A stretch of 64,000 nt of DNA, from NCBI RefSeq assembly GCF_007655135.1, contig NC_045129.1, forward strand, positions 18,140,274 to 18,204,273. The letters are read 5' to 3'. The notes under the pieces were generated by a model. It was not told the DNA's origin, made no database searches, and saw only the letters and a list, made by a program, of their open reading frames with translations. Positions within the stretch are counted from its first letter, which is position 1. Each line of letters opens with the position of its first letter. This DNA is from Punica granatum. Its lineage: Eukaryota; Streptophyta; Magnoliopsida; Myrtales; Lythraceae. This document shows positions 11,826-22,909 of this stretch, in pieces. The translations under genes and the position numbers were made by a program.

Positions 11826-12352
11826 AGAACCCGGCCCAGAAGCTGAGATTAATGTAAGTAAAGGAATCACCCTGAAATTGAAGTACAAACTAATCCTACC
11901 TGAAAGCAAGGGATGGTGGAAAGGGATAGGAGAAGCCGTGAGCTCCGTAAGTAATTGTAAAGGACGGGTAGATAAGATATGTAGATGCGAGTGCATGTAA
12001 TGTAGGTACGTAAATGGTGCGCGAGTAGAATTGAAATGTAAGATAAGAACGTATGAGAACGAGGGTTGCTCGTAGTTGTATCCGAAAAATAGAACCCGGC
12101 CCAGAAACTGAGATTAATGTAAGTAAAGGAATCAGCCCTGAAGCTGAAATTGAAGTACAAACTAATCCTACCCGAAAGCAAGGGATGGTGGAAAGGGATA
12201 GGAGAAGCCGTGAGCTCCGTAAGTAATTGTAAAGGACGGGTAGATAAGATATGTAGATGCGAGTGCATGTAATGTAGGTACGTAAATGGTGCGCGAGTAG
12301 AATTGAAATGTAAGATAAGAACGTATGAGAACGAGGGTTGCTCGTAGTTGTA
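11826..12352. repeat. Two-copy tandem duplication, 264-272 bp unit
   Basis: Unit 1 starts at 11,826 and unit 2 at 12,090 (both TAGAACCCGGCCCAG). The units match almost base for base except for an insertion of about 9 bp in unit 2 near 12,130-12,150, so the offset grows from 264 to 272. The high identity points to a recent duplication. The minus-strand frames at 11,769-11,996 and 11,867-12,268 repeat the same peptide for this reason and are not genes. Confidence 0.85.
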
Positions 12353-12355
12353 TTG

Positions 12356-12413
12356 AAACTGTGCGTGCGTGCGTGGTGTGGTGTGTGGCGTGCGTGCGTG
12401 CGTGCGTGTGTGT

Positions 12414-12455
<42 letters not shown>
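12356..12455. repeat. (TGCG)n microsatellite followed by a 42-nt G homopolymer
   Basis: TGCG/GTGTG repeats run from about 12,356 to 12,413 and pass directly into an uninterrupted run of 42 G at 12,414-12,455. It follows the second tandem unit directly. Long G runs fold into quadruplexes and are hard to sequence, so the exact length is uncertain. Confidence 0.9.
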
Positions 12456-13803
12456 CTGGTTTGGGTGCTACAATGAGTGCCTCTTCTTTTTTTTTATAGG
12501 GTCGGACCTAGAAGACTCGTACATAGTAAGTTTCGGTTTTATTGTGATGAAATAAATGGAAATAAGAAACTATCTACCTGCTAATAGCTTGGAAATAAAT
12601 ATAAACTTAGCTAGAATAGACGAACTATCATTATTAACAAATAATCTTGCCCATGTTGGAATAGTTCCCAAGAGTATACTCTTCTCATCAAGAAAACAAT
12701 CCTTGGCTACTTTGAGAAGGTAGCCAGCTATGTCTCTATGTCCAGATTTGTGCACCAACTCTATCTAGGAAAGGATCAAAGAGTTTTCCTTGTGTAGCCG
12801 CTAACCGTGTATGCCTAGCTATTCCCAAATTTAATTCGCCTTGGGAAGGAAACAATCCATAGCTGCCATGTAGAGACACTCCAGCCATATATGCACGTCC
12901 AAGTTCATGATTGACTCTATTTTGGAAAGAATCGAGAAACTTTCCACGAGAAGCTGCCAGCCATGTGATCTCTCGGTTGTTCCTTTATCTAGCTTGCCTT
13001 GCCATGGAAACTATCTCTTACTACGATGTCGAGTATGTTAGCCTTGCGTGTAAGCCCATATACATGGATGGGCATTTTCTTGGAAAGAATGGGAGTTCTT
13101 TAACTGTAAAGGCTGTCAGCCATGTACCCTTAGCTAATTGCTATCTGATCAGCCCGGCTAGAAATTTCTATAGTCTCCTTCGTGAATTACCCAACTCGGC
13201 AATGTCTGTCCAAATGGGTTGTGCCATGGTTTCCCGAGTTGGGTTTAAGAATTCGACCATGGGTCACCTCCTTGCTTGGGCTCCTTTATATGTCCAGTAA
13301 GCAATGTCATCTCGTGGACCTCTAATTAGACCCGAATTTGACTAATTGGGTTTAATAAAGTACCACATAGGGCACAGGCTCCACAACCTATGCTAGGTGC
13401 AAAAAACGAGTGTAAACAAAACCCCCCATATGTCTAGCCGTGCGAGTAATGAGTCGAGTATGACTTGACATGTAATTATGAGATTTTCGCACCAATCCCG
13501 ATAATGACGAAGAAATTATTCCCAGGCTAAAGAGAGTTAGCCGCACGGCTATTGTAGCCGTTATGACTTATAATCTGCTAACGAGCTCCCCTTGGGTTGG
13601 GTTTCAGCTAGGCCCATTAAGTGCAAGCTTAACCTCATGAATGCCTAACCACTTTTCTTCTTCTTCCTTCACATCATTCACTCACAATTTCTTCTTTCCC
13701 TTTCTCATTCTAGCTCTTGGCTACTCTTTCTCTCTAGCTCATCGGATTCTGACTTCTTCATCGCCGTCGACAAGCATATTGTTGCGGCATTTTAATGCGT
13801 CGT
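12456..13803. other. Unclassified repetitive DNA left of solo LTR A
   Basis: No confident gene. A 129-codon open frame (12,911-13,300) has no domain I recognise. The tract is interrupted at 13,803 by LTR A and seems to continue at 17,948, where a pyrimidine-rich stretch leads into a plant-mobile-domain pseudogene. It may be the left part of that older element. Confidence 0.3.
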
Positions 13804-16800
13804 TGTTAGCACCCCATTTTGGTTCACCGGCTTCAGAGGGGTAAAATCGTCATTTCTGTCATCCGTATGAGGGAAGTATTTTCAACTGATCACTCAAGCA
13901 TACACGATTTCGAAAATGGGACATTTTCCTAGCTCCACGCCAATTTTGCAATTTTTCAGGAAAATACTCTACAGAATGTCTTCGAATTTCACGTGCATCA
14001 ATTTCAATTTTCGAAATCCGGGACGATAATTTAAGGTCGGAAAATATTTTGTTGCATAACATTGATTCATAAATTTTTCTGAACACAATGCCGGTTTCGG
14101 ATCATTTTTTCGACATCCAATTGTAAATACGAGAATTTAAATCTATACGTGCATTAAATTTGAATTTCTAAATCTTAAAAAAAAAAATGGTTAGAGGCAA
14201 CGGTCAGAAAAAGGTCTGACCGTTGCCCCTCTGTTGCCCCATGTCCTGTTGCCCCCATTTCCTCTTCTTCTTCTCCTTCTTCTTCTCTTTGCCCTTTTTT
14301 TTTTTTTCGATTGGTCCAAAAGGGAAAACCTCCAGCTCACTCTCTCCCTCTCACTCTCCCGCAGCTCCCACGCAAACCCTAGCTCATCTACACACACTCT
14401 CTCTCTCGGATTCTCACACCTCATTCGGCCGAAACCCTGGCCGCTCTCCCCTTTCCTTCTTCTCCTCAGCCGAAAAATCCTAGGGCACCTCTCAAACTTG
14501 GGAAAAACGAAAACCCTAATGGAGGCCAGAAAAAAACCCTAGCGAACTCTCACTCGGCCGCCTCTCTTCCCGCAACCCTCAGCTCACGTTCCTCTCTCGG
14601 ACCCCTCAGCTGGAGCGACTCTTTCCCTCAGCTGGTTTCTCCTTTTCCCTCGGTTGCTCTCTCCCACAGCGGACGCGGACCCTCAGCTCGACTTTTTCTT
14701 TTTCCCAGTTGGAGCTCTCAGCTCGTCTCTGAACCTGCCCTAAGCTCCCATTCCTCCCTTAGCTAGTCCGAGTTCCCTTGTGCTCGTGGGCTCACAGACG
14801 AACCCCCTCAGCTCGACTCTTTCCTTTCACCCATTCCCTCTCACGACCCTCAACTCCTTCAGCTCACACTCTGAATCATCTCCTCTCCATTGCGTCCCCT
14901 GTCACTCTCCTCTCAAAACCGACACCCTCAGTTCGTCCTTGCCGCCTCTAAGCCCACCCTGACCATCCCTGACCAACGCCGAACTCGCTGGAACTCTGTC
15001 TAGGTGCTCTCGGGTCCCCTCAGCTCAGGATTTCATTTTCCTTCGGCTCAGGCGTAACCGTCACTACTCTCACCCTCACCGTGCCCTCAGTTCTGTAGCT
15101 CGACGTCTCACGACCCTAAGGTCGCCTCGAGCCACACCCAGGGACCTCTCAGAGATCAGGTGCAACCATGCGTGGCCACCAGAATCACCAGGGTCACTAT
15201 CCTTTCTTTCGGTTTTGCTTTCCTTTAACCGGGTCTTGTATCCCTCAGGTGATTACAGGTTCCGGCGCCCATGAGTCGCTGGCCGCCGTATTCAAAGGTC
15301 CCCGGAGTGCCCGGAGCTCCCTCGCCAGCTCGGAGGAGCAGCCAGGACCGTTCGCGCCAGCCCATTACCTTTTCCAGCCGTTCTTCCTCCAGTCGGGTCT
15401 GCTATACCCGACCGGATACCCGACTCTGACCCGACTTCCAGAATCTCTTATTTCTACCCGAACTAGGTATAGATCTCGACTTAGTAGCATGATTAGGGCT
15501 CATTTCCATATTAATGTTTGTTTAAATGATGTTAATGTGGAGTAAACGTTCGTGAGTTATACCAAAACCTGGTTTTATAAACTTTTCTAGCCGTCTCATT
15601 TCATTCCCTACCACTATTTTTTTTCATTTTTTAATCATTCCAAACTTTCAAATTCGTTTCAGATAAGTCCTAGACCATTTTCGACGTTTTTCAGTTCGGC
15701 CACAGAATTTTTGGAAGATTCAAACCATTCCCGAAAACTTTTAAACTTGTTTCAGTTCAGTCATTGTGACATTTTCCACTTTTTTCAGATCAGTCCCGAA
15801 CTTTAAAATCTGTTTCAATCAGGTCCCAGGCCATTTTTAATTCCCGTTCAGTCACAGAACTTTTCAGACGTTTCAAATTAGTCCAGAGAATTTTTCAAGC
15901 TGTCTCAAATCAGTCCCCAGGAATTTTAACCGAATTACCAAATCAGTCCTTGTTCTTTCAAAATTATTTTAATTCGATCCTTGAGCAATTTATAAGATGT
16001 GTGTTATGATCGTGATTGATATATGATTGTGTGCAACTGTGTTTTATATTTGATTTTTGATCGAACGATAAATCATAAGTTGAATGCGTTAGATTTGAAT
16101 AAGTTGCTTCGTAAGCCCATAGTTTCGAAGGCAAATAATGCATCAAAATGGTTTAATTAATCACTTGAATTTAAAATCGACGAATTAATTTTATTGTGAT
16201 CATTTTGCCCATATTCGTGTGCTTGGAATGATGAATGTGTCTTTGATTAAAACCTCACATGAATTGGTTTAATCACATAAAGTTGATTAAAAATTGGATT
16301 TAGCCCCAAAACGGTCGGGAATTAGAGTTTTCTAGGGGCGGTCCACCAATGACCATTTCGGCGGCTCGAAACCCATAAACTAAGCATTTGGCAAATTTTA
16401 ATTAATGTAATCAATAATTCCACTTATGGGGTAATTGGGACATTCACGCGATTAATTGATTCACTTGGCCCTAATAACTTTGCATGAATCAATAATTAAT
16501 CGGTAACACGCGTCGATAAGTTGCAAATATGCATTGGCGCCTTTATCAAAATTCGCAATTTTACAAAAAAAAAAAAACCTGAGACACGCGTTCCGATGTG
16601 GCATGGATGTTTAGGAAGAACTTGCACGTCCTGACTCGAGGTCTCACATGATTTCAAGTAACTCAAGTCGGGGTGTGTAAGTTCTTTTTAGATCACTTCA
16701 GGATAGATTGACCGGTTCTTTGGCTCTTTCGAGATTCTTGCACAACCATGGAAGATTCAGGGAATTGGTTGGCGCCGATCACAGGCCGAGGTGGCATGCA

Positions 16801-17947
16801 CTGCGTAGTCTCTCTTTTTCCGAAAACAATCTTCACTACAACGGCAAAATAGTCTATTTGCAATTTAGCGATACCCTAGCATGATATCGGGTAGTTAGAT
16901 CGGGTATTTTGGGTTCAAAATACAAACACCGGATTAATTTCGTACTTGGCTTAAGACAAAATGGACAATGATAGGTTAGGCATTAGGTTCTAGGGTTTCC
17001 GGGCAAAATTCATATTTCGTAATAACCCGTAACAACTATAGTGTCACGATACATAACAATTTAAAAACAACCCACACATTCGAGACTTCATTACAGACGT
17101 TGTGTTTGTCAAGTCCACTAAAATAATGCCGAATGCTACATCTCCATCACCGCATTTGTTTGCTTTAGGGTAGGATTTGCATGCCAAAATACCCCGGTTA
17201 ATAATCTGTTAATTCACGTAAATTTGGCAATAACAAAACCCCATTGTTTGTTTATTTGTGTTTACTTATTATATTTTTGTACTTTTGTTGTGCGGGTCGA
17301 GCCTGATCCTTTAGAATACAATTCACACGGGGTCCAACGCCTCTAACTATCGACCAAGAGGTCTAATCCCCAAACACTGAGCGCGCATCTTAATTTCAAT
17401 TTCAGTCTTTTCAAAACTAAACGGTGAGCACGAGTGGAATAATGACCGAATGCGAACCGACCGGGATTCAATCGTTATAATTTGTATTTTTATTTATTTG
17501 AGAGACCAATGTAAGGGCTTATGTTTTATATTCATTCATGTAAAAATCCCGGTCGGAAAGTGGATGGTCGAAGTATTTCCTCGAATTTACAGGGTCAAAA
17601 CAGGCGAGTCGAGTGCAACCCTAAATCATACAGTAAATAAATAAAATGGCAAGCCTAGCAAGTTAGAGTACCGAAAGGGCGTGTGGGATATAGGCCCACA
17701 CGTAATAGAACCCCCGAATTCGGAATTTTCGATTTCGTACAGACCATTGCCTTAGCATACTAGGTGTATCTCATACCCCTAGACCCGGGCAACTCACCGG
17801 CCCTCGACCTTCGGGTCGTAAACAGGTAATGGTGACTTTTTCTCACGTGCGTCCGTCGCACGTTCCCGGGAAGGTGGATACTCCCTAGCCGCGTTGCATT
17901 AGGCGAGCGCACGCGTGCCCCGACGAGACGAAATTCGGGTGCGCACA
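13804..17947 (+). mobile_element. Solo LTR, copy A of a large LTR family (4.1 kb)
   Basis: The unit starts TGTTAGCACCCC and ends GGGTGCGCACA (TG...CA). Flanking 5-mers GTCGT (13,799-13,803) and GTCAT (17,948-17,952) differ at one base, as expected for an aged 5-bp target duplication, so this is most simply a solo LTR. Order inside: an AT-rich U3-like part, a 12-bp perfect hairpin (14,196-14,227), a CT-rich leader-like block (about 14,260-15,130), a GC-rich block, a run of diverged 'cagtccc...tttcag' minisatellite units (about 15,650-15,960), and an end segment shared by all four copies. Copy D (60,191 to window end) is colinear with it; copies B and C share the end segments in reverse orientation. 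The open frames inside (14,223-14,542; 15,168-15,545) show no domain. Confidence 0.75.
14196..14227. other. 12-bp perfect hairpin inside LTR A
   Basis: GGCAACGGTCAG at 14,196-14,207 pairs perfectly with CTGACCGTTGCC at 14,216-14,227 around an 8-nt loop. Copy D has the same hairpin with a 10-bp stem and a 4-nt loop (60,685-60,708). In both copies it lies just before the CT-rich block, so it may sit near the LTR transcription start. Confidence 0.7.
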
Positions 17948-18261
17948 GTCATTGTGACCGTTAGCAAGAGTCAACGAAGAGATTGTCGATTTATCATTGG
18001 CTCCCCAGATTCCATCTTGAGTCCGAGCGCTCCTCTCGTCTACAAGGGTTCTTAGCCTAGTTTTCCTCCATCTTTGAGCTTCGATTAAGCTACTTTCCAG
18101 GGACCCTCATCTTCTTCTTCACTGCATTGTTGAGTTCTCAGCCTCGATTGTCTGTAAAACTCGAGCTTTTAGCTGGTTGTCTAGGGTATCTAGCCGAGTA
18201 GCTATGGAGCAATTAGCTTGGCTATTTGCCTGACTGATCACTCTGACTTTGCATCCATTGA
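17948..18261. other. Leader-like DNA before the plant-mobile-domain pseudogene
   Basis: Pyrimidine-rich sequence joins the left flank of LTR A to the decayed coding region that follows. No feature of its own. Confidence 0.3.
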
Positions 18262-19048
18262 CTTGATTGCTGCCAATTGATGTGTCTTAGGATGTTGAAA
18301 CAAGACAATATTCATGAGGCTCTCGATAGGCATGGGTTTGTAGCTGAGTCTTTATCCACACGATACCCCAGGATCCTCGGGCCTTTCTTCCCGAATGCTC
18401 CATTTAGATTCATCGAGGGTTCTTCCCTTATGCCTCTTGACCTGGTATATTACTCTGCTCATGTGGCCAAATGGAAGGAATGGAGTCCTGCCCCTAAAAA
18501 CTACTGGCCCCGAACTTATGGAAAATGGGTTGGGTCAACCGTCTCGAGAATAGCTTTGGGGAGCAAAGGAAGGCCCAAGGCATTTACGCCTTTATCAAGT
18601 TGGCATGTTTCCCTCCAGCAATGGACTGCGGGCTACTCCCAGCTTTACTCACTTTTTGGAGCCGGGCTACTAACGTCTTTGTGTTGCCTTGTGGCCTTCT
18701 TTCAGTCACGCTTCTGGACCTTTGCTATTTGACCGACCTTTCGATGACTGGGAGCTGATTGAGCCCATCAATCCCTTAACAGCTGAAAAAGCTAACTCGG
18801 AAATATTGGAGTTTCCCAAGCAACCGAAAAGACAATCATTTGGAGCCGTGATTCAAGATGAAATGCTTAGAGACAATAGCCTACCAAGTATCGGGGAGCA
18901 TGTTGCATTCCTATATGTCTTAATATGCAATTTCCTTCATCTTCCAACTTGTGGGAACGCAATCAAAGAGGTGTTGCCAATTGTGTAAGAAACTAGCAGC
19001 TTGTCACAAGCTAGCATTAGCACCTCTAGCGCTAGCTTACTTGTGCAG
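18262..19048 (+). pseudogene. Decayed plant mobile domain (PMD) protein
   Basis: Three reading frames, used in turn, spell one PMD-like protein. The first (about 18,277-18,530) has SLSTRYPRILGPFFP and WKEWSPAPKNYWPRTYG. The second (from about 18,530) has WVNRLENSFGEQRKAQGIY and GLLPALLTFWSRATNVF. The third (about 18,689-18,987) has GEHVAFLYVLICNFLHL, followed out of frame by KLACHKLALAPLALAYL-like residues. The 'QGIY..I.LA', 'LL.AL..FWSR.TN.F' and 'H.AFL' blocks in this order are typical of the aminotransferase-like plant mobile domain carried by plant transposons and derived genes. At least two frameshifts and a stop (18,986) rule out a functional product. Confidence 0.65.
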
Positions 19049-19069
19049 GGGGTGTTCAGACATTGTGGA

Positions 19070-19272
19070 TGAACCCTTTGGTAAATTTTCTCAATTATTT
19101 ATTACTTTACCATAATTTAACAACACAATCATTATTTTCTCTTAACTATTCATTACTTTTTCTCATTTTTTTTTCATAATTCAACAACTAAATCCCAAAT
19201 AAATATAATTATTTATACTTGGAAAGGAGTGAAGTTTAACTCCACTCCATTCCCAAACAAAGCCTTAGTTTC
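19070..19272. repeat. Possible degraded MITE
   Basis: In reverse complement it starts GGCTTTGTTTGGGAATGGAG, a common plant MITE terminus, and continues into A-rich sequence resembling 745-1,047. The other end is poorly preserved (CCCTTTGG near 19,074). No clear target duplication. Confidence 0.4.
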
Positions 19273-19368
19273 TCGACCGTCAATCTAACTTCAAAAGCTT
19301 TTTTTTCATTGTGAGAAGACGAAATCTACTACCTAACTTCTGATTTTAGCTTATCATATTTTTAGGTC

Positions 19369-19568
19369 TGTGCGCACCCGAATTTCATCTTTGTTAGGGT
19401 CTGCATGTGTACGGCTTGGGAGTGCCCACCTTCCCAAGGGGACGCGTGACAGACACGCGTGAGAAGGAGTCGCTACTACCTGTTTACAACCCGAAGGTCG
19501 TGGGCTAGTGAGTCACCTGGGTCTAGGGGTACGGGGTACACCTAATTGCTAAGGCATACGGTCTTGCG
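19369..19568 (-). mobile_element. LTR copy B, first part (split LTR)
   Basis: It starts TGTGCGCACCCGAATTTC, the reverse complement of the end of LTR A, and follows the start of copy C (55,544) for about 200 bp. It breaks off at GGTCTTGCG (19,560-19,568). The same nine bases reappear at 25,883-25,891, where the LTR resumes. So B is one minus-strand LTR interrupted by 6.3 kb. Confidence 0.75.
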
Positions 19569-19654
19569 AAGTTCTAGAAAATGAATCACATGATAATGCC
19601 ATTTTCTAGAACTTCAATCATGTTGATGCATCTTTGTTGATCACGTGGTTCATG

Positions 19655-19753
19655 TCCAATGGGCCTCCACGAATTGGCTTGAGCTCAAACCTCTTGAATT
19701 AGGCCGTTGAGTTCATCTTTAAACTTCTTTGCTCGTGCTTACGTAACCAGTCC
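19655..19753 (-). pseudogene. Retrotransposon polyprotein scrap (ARAKKFKDELNGLIQEV)
   Basis: On the minus strand, one frame reads GLVT, stop, ARAKKFKDELNGLIQEV, stop, AQANSWRPIG. The 'TRARAKKFKDxLNGLIQEVWAQ' block is common in plant Ty3/gypsy polyproteins, from family knowledge. Two in-frame stops replace expected residues. It is a short relic; the rest of the polyprotein is not recognisable nearby. Confidence 0.45.
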
Positions 19754-19805
19754 AATTGGAACTTGAACTGCATCCCTTGAAGTCGTGCTACGATTTGCAT
19801 CAATC

Positions 19806-20035
19806 TACATCTATAATATTTTGTGTAAATCATACAAATCTCTATCTATATGTTTAAAAAATTTTAAAAAATCAAAAATTCGTTTTTCTAAAAAAGAAAT
19901 CGAGAAAATAACAACTGATCTCATAAATTATACAATTTTAAAAAACCTAAAATAAAAAAAAATGTTTTCTAAAGAAATTTTAAAAAAAGAAGAAAATAAT
20001 GACCGCTCCCAAAAATATATACCTATATATTTTAA
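19806..20035. repeat. AT-rich repeat block, copy 1 left part
   Basis: This is the left part of a block of about 690 bp cut by the Harbinger insertion; it continues at 24,501-24,960. Its repeated core is GAAAATAAYRAC followed by a short TC-containing stretch and TATATCTATATATTT. The block recurs at 25,236-25,882 in the same order. Confidence 0.6.
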
Positions 20036-20214
20036 GGGCCCGTTTGGTTAGCGAGTTAAAATCACCATGATTTTAACTTTAACTTTAACTCTACACTACA
20101 CAACAAAATACACATTTGAAAAGTCAAACTGGTGGGGCCCATATCTTATTCAAACACACAATCTCATTATACACAATTATCTACTACATCCATTCATTTT
20201 ATTTATTACCGACT

Positions 20215-21607
20215 TCATCTTGTTTCCGCTTGCCATATTGCATCTGCAATACGGTTACGTAATGCATCCATTTCCCTGCTTCTCATGTTTACGTCAACCC
20301 GATCTCCAATTAGATGAGGAGGATTTCGGAATTCATCGTAATATTGCCATGCATTTCCATGCTCTGCGAATAATCTGTCGTGATAATTATTAAGCCGAAT
20401 GAAATTATGCAATACGAAGCATGCAAGAGTAATTTGTCCTTGGCAAACCGGGCCGTAATTTGGCATTGACCGCAGCATGGCAAATCTGCTCTTCAGCACC
20501 CCAAAACACCACTCGATAACATTACGAACGGATGCGTGCCGCTGATTGAATAACTCTTTCTCCGTCGTTGGTGGTGTGTCGTCATTAAAGTCACTGCGAT
20601 GGTACCTCTGCCCTTTGTAAGGAGCCATATAACCGGGAATATTGGGGTATCCAGCATCAACAACATAATATTGTTCTGCAATATTATAAATATTGATCTA
20701 ATATATAAGAGTTGTAAAATGTAATTATGGAAATACATACGCGATTGACAACAAAACATGCGATATGAGTAAGAACTTACCACCATATGGAGCGGGGAAT
20801 GTTTGCAATGTAGCGGAATCGGACAAAATTCTCGAGTCATGAGCCGAACCCTCCCATCCAGTCACGACATGTGTGAACATCATGTCATGCGAACAAGCGG
20901 CGAGAACATTTTGCGTAATCTCGTTATTTCGATCGCGATACGCGCCTCTCACCGATGAAGGAACAGTAGCTGACACGTGTGTTCCATCGATTGCTCCAAT
21001 GCAATTCTACGAGAATAATGGAAAGAATACGAATTACAAATTAATTGGAAAACTTAACTGCCAAATTAATATCTCATTCTACTGCTCATACCTTAAAGAA
21101 TGGGTACCATTTTCGGTATCTCTGAATTTCAGGCTGCACGTCAACGTTCCTCCGTCTTATGTATGTTGGTGACAATGAATGAATTCCTCTAACTATTACC
21201 TTGATGAGCCGTGACACCGTCTCCTTAGAATGCTGAAAGCGTTCGGCAACCACAGACAATCGCGTACTATGTCCAACAACCATTAAGAACATGCCGACCA
21301 TTTCCTCGACGGTTGTACCTTTCCTGGTATTTCTGATTCCACAGTTTGCCCTTAACGTATCGCACAAGTTATGAAATACGTGAGGGTGCATCCTGAAATT
21401 CTCGAAACACCTTGTGTCATTGGCAAGAACTTCCTCTATGTAATGTCTACCTTGTAGCGTTGAGGTTCTACAAGGAATGTTGCGCGGGACATGTTGTTCG
21501 GCCGCTGCATTCTCAAGCGCAAGATAAATCCACATAAGCTCATTGTCGTAATCTTCTTCATCACTTGGTTGAGTTTCATTTCGTCGTGAATTACCATGTC
21601 TTGGCAT
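20215..21607 (-). CDS. Harbinger transposase (HARBI1/DDE_4 superfamily)
   Basis: Three exons on the minus strand (21,607-21,092; 21,006-20,781; 20,675-20,215) with GT-AG borders and matching phases give 400 aa without interruption. The DDE catalytic residues are visible: Asp at about 179 in NCIGAIDGTHV, Asp at about 229 in GSAHDSRIL, and Glu at about 302 in RNVIEWCFGVLK. A helix-turn-helix-like region (about 110-140, RLSVVAERFQHSKETVSRLI) precedes them, as in the family. It should cut and re-insert the element at TWA sites together with the Myb-like partner encoded just upstream on the same strand (about 280 bp apart). Introns are 85 and 105 bp. The start was chosen as the first ATG, since the N terminus is poorly conserved. 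The element's intact ends support activity, which is still inference. Confidence 0.88.
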
Positions 21608-21885
21608 CGTGCCTTCCTTTTTGCTCAGCAGACTATAGTGAGAAACAAAATGGCATCAACTACGTAAGTTGGATTTTTACGGTGAAACGAATCAAGTTTC
21701 AACCACTGTATACGAATGCAAGAAATTATGCACAAACAAAATAGACAAATAGCACAGCATTCACATATAACCAAGGCAAACAATCAAAGCAACGTACTTG
21801 CACACACAACAAATATAAAAGGGAAGTGTTTATTTAATGTCATAGCATTTAAACGATACGAAATTACGATAGAGTTGAGGATGCA

Positions 21886-22909
21886 TCATGCCCACTCAAG
21901 GGGCAACAAGGCGACGAACCATGGAAGCCTTGTATCATCGAGCAAGCACATGAACATACGCCTTGTCTGCTCATCCTTTGCTAGACAATCACTGGCCACG
22001 AGGTACTCTTCAATGGACAGTTGTGGACGCAAAACATTCAGTACAGCCATCGACTCCTCGATAGAACCCGGAGCTGGTTTTGGAGGGCTCGTCACAGATT
22101 TACTTCTCTTCGATGTCGGAGGGGTACAAATTCTCTCCTTCTCCCTCCTGCTCATATTGCACTTCAACATGTCGAGGCACTCTTGCAATCGGGAGTCAGC
22201 GTTGGAACTCCTTCTACGCACTTGCCGACGGGACGCTGTAACAACAGGTTCGGCAACCTCATGGACCGGGTCATCACTATCGCCGGAGCCCTCTTCAAGA
22301 TTGACTGGTTCTTTTCCCCGATTTGCCGCTGCTGCTAGGAATTCTTCTTCCATGCGTGCATAAGTTTCTGGGCTCTTTGGTGGTTCTGCAGACGAAATTC
22401 GTAACGCACCTGTTGCTGTCTTAGATCTGAACAACTCATTTAATGAGTTGTAATGCTTGAAGCCTTTTGCTTGGAAACTCTTGTACCCACTGTTCTTCTG
22501 CATGTAAATAAAAATGAACAGTTGCACAGTAACGACTTACACTAAAAACATACAAATTGGAAATCATCAGTAAGTCAGGTTATTATTACTATACCTTAAT
22601 AAATTTGTCCCACACATGAGCACTTGCCTTCACCGTGTTGGTTGTCTCATCCCAACCGACACCAGTGTGCGAAACAAGCTCAGTGAACTGCGTGTATTGG
22701 GTCCGCAGCCTTCGAAGCTTCTGCTGCAACTTCTTGATGCCGAGAGTGGTGCCTAGAAATTGCTCTTCCAGCTCCTTATTCATTTGTTGCCAATCCTTTC
22801 CTTTCCAAGATGTAGTATGCGTCCTTGTGAACTTCTCGAGCAACACGTCAATGAAAGCACTCTCCAATGCATCTGTCCACTCAAGTATTCCATCACCCTT
22901 GGGGGCCAT
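21886..22909 (-). CDS. Myb/SANT-like DNA-binding protein of the Harbinger element
   Basis: Two exons (22,909-22,595 and 22,497-21,886), spliced in phase 0, give 308 aa. Residues about 9-100 form a Myb/SANT-like domain (Myb_DNA-bind_3 type): EWTDALESAFIDVLLE, WKGKDWQQMNKELEEQF and VWDKFIK mark its helices. The C-terminal half is low-complexity, with a basic RRQVRRRSS patch and a C-terminal helical stretch (LRPQLSIEEYLVASDCLAKDE). In PIF/Harbinger/Pong elements the partner ORF binds subterminal repeats and helps bring the transposase into the nucleus; the role here is by family analogy. No stop or frameshift is seen. Confidence 0.82.

Noticed and set aside
12911..13300. 129-codon frame
   Set aside because: No recognisable domain and in a repetitive tract; left unclassified rather than called a gene.
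14223..15545. Several Ser/Leu/Pro-rich frames in the CT-rich part of LTR A
   Set aside because: Compositional frames inside a non-coding LTR; not shared as proteins with the matching region of copy D.
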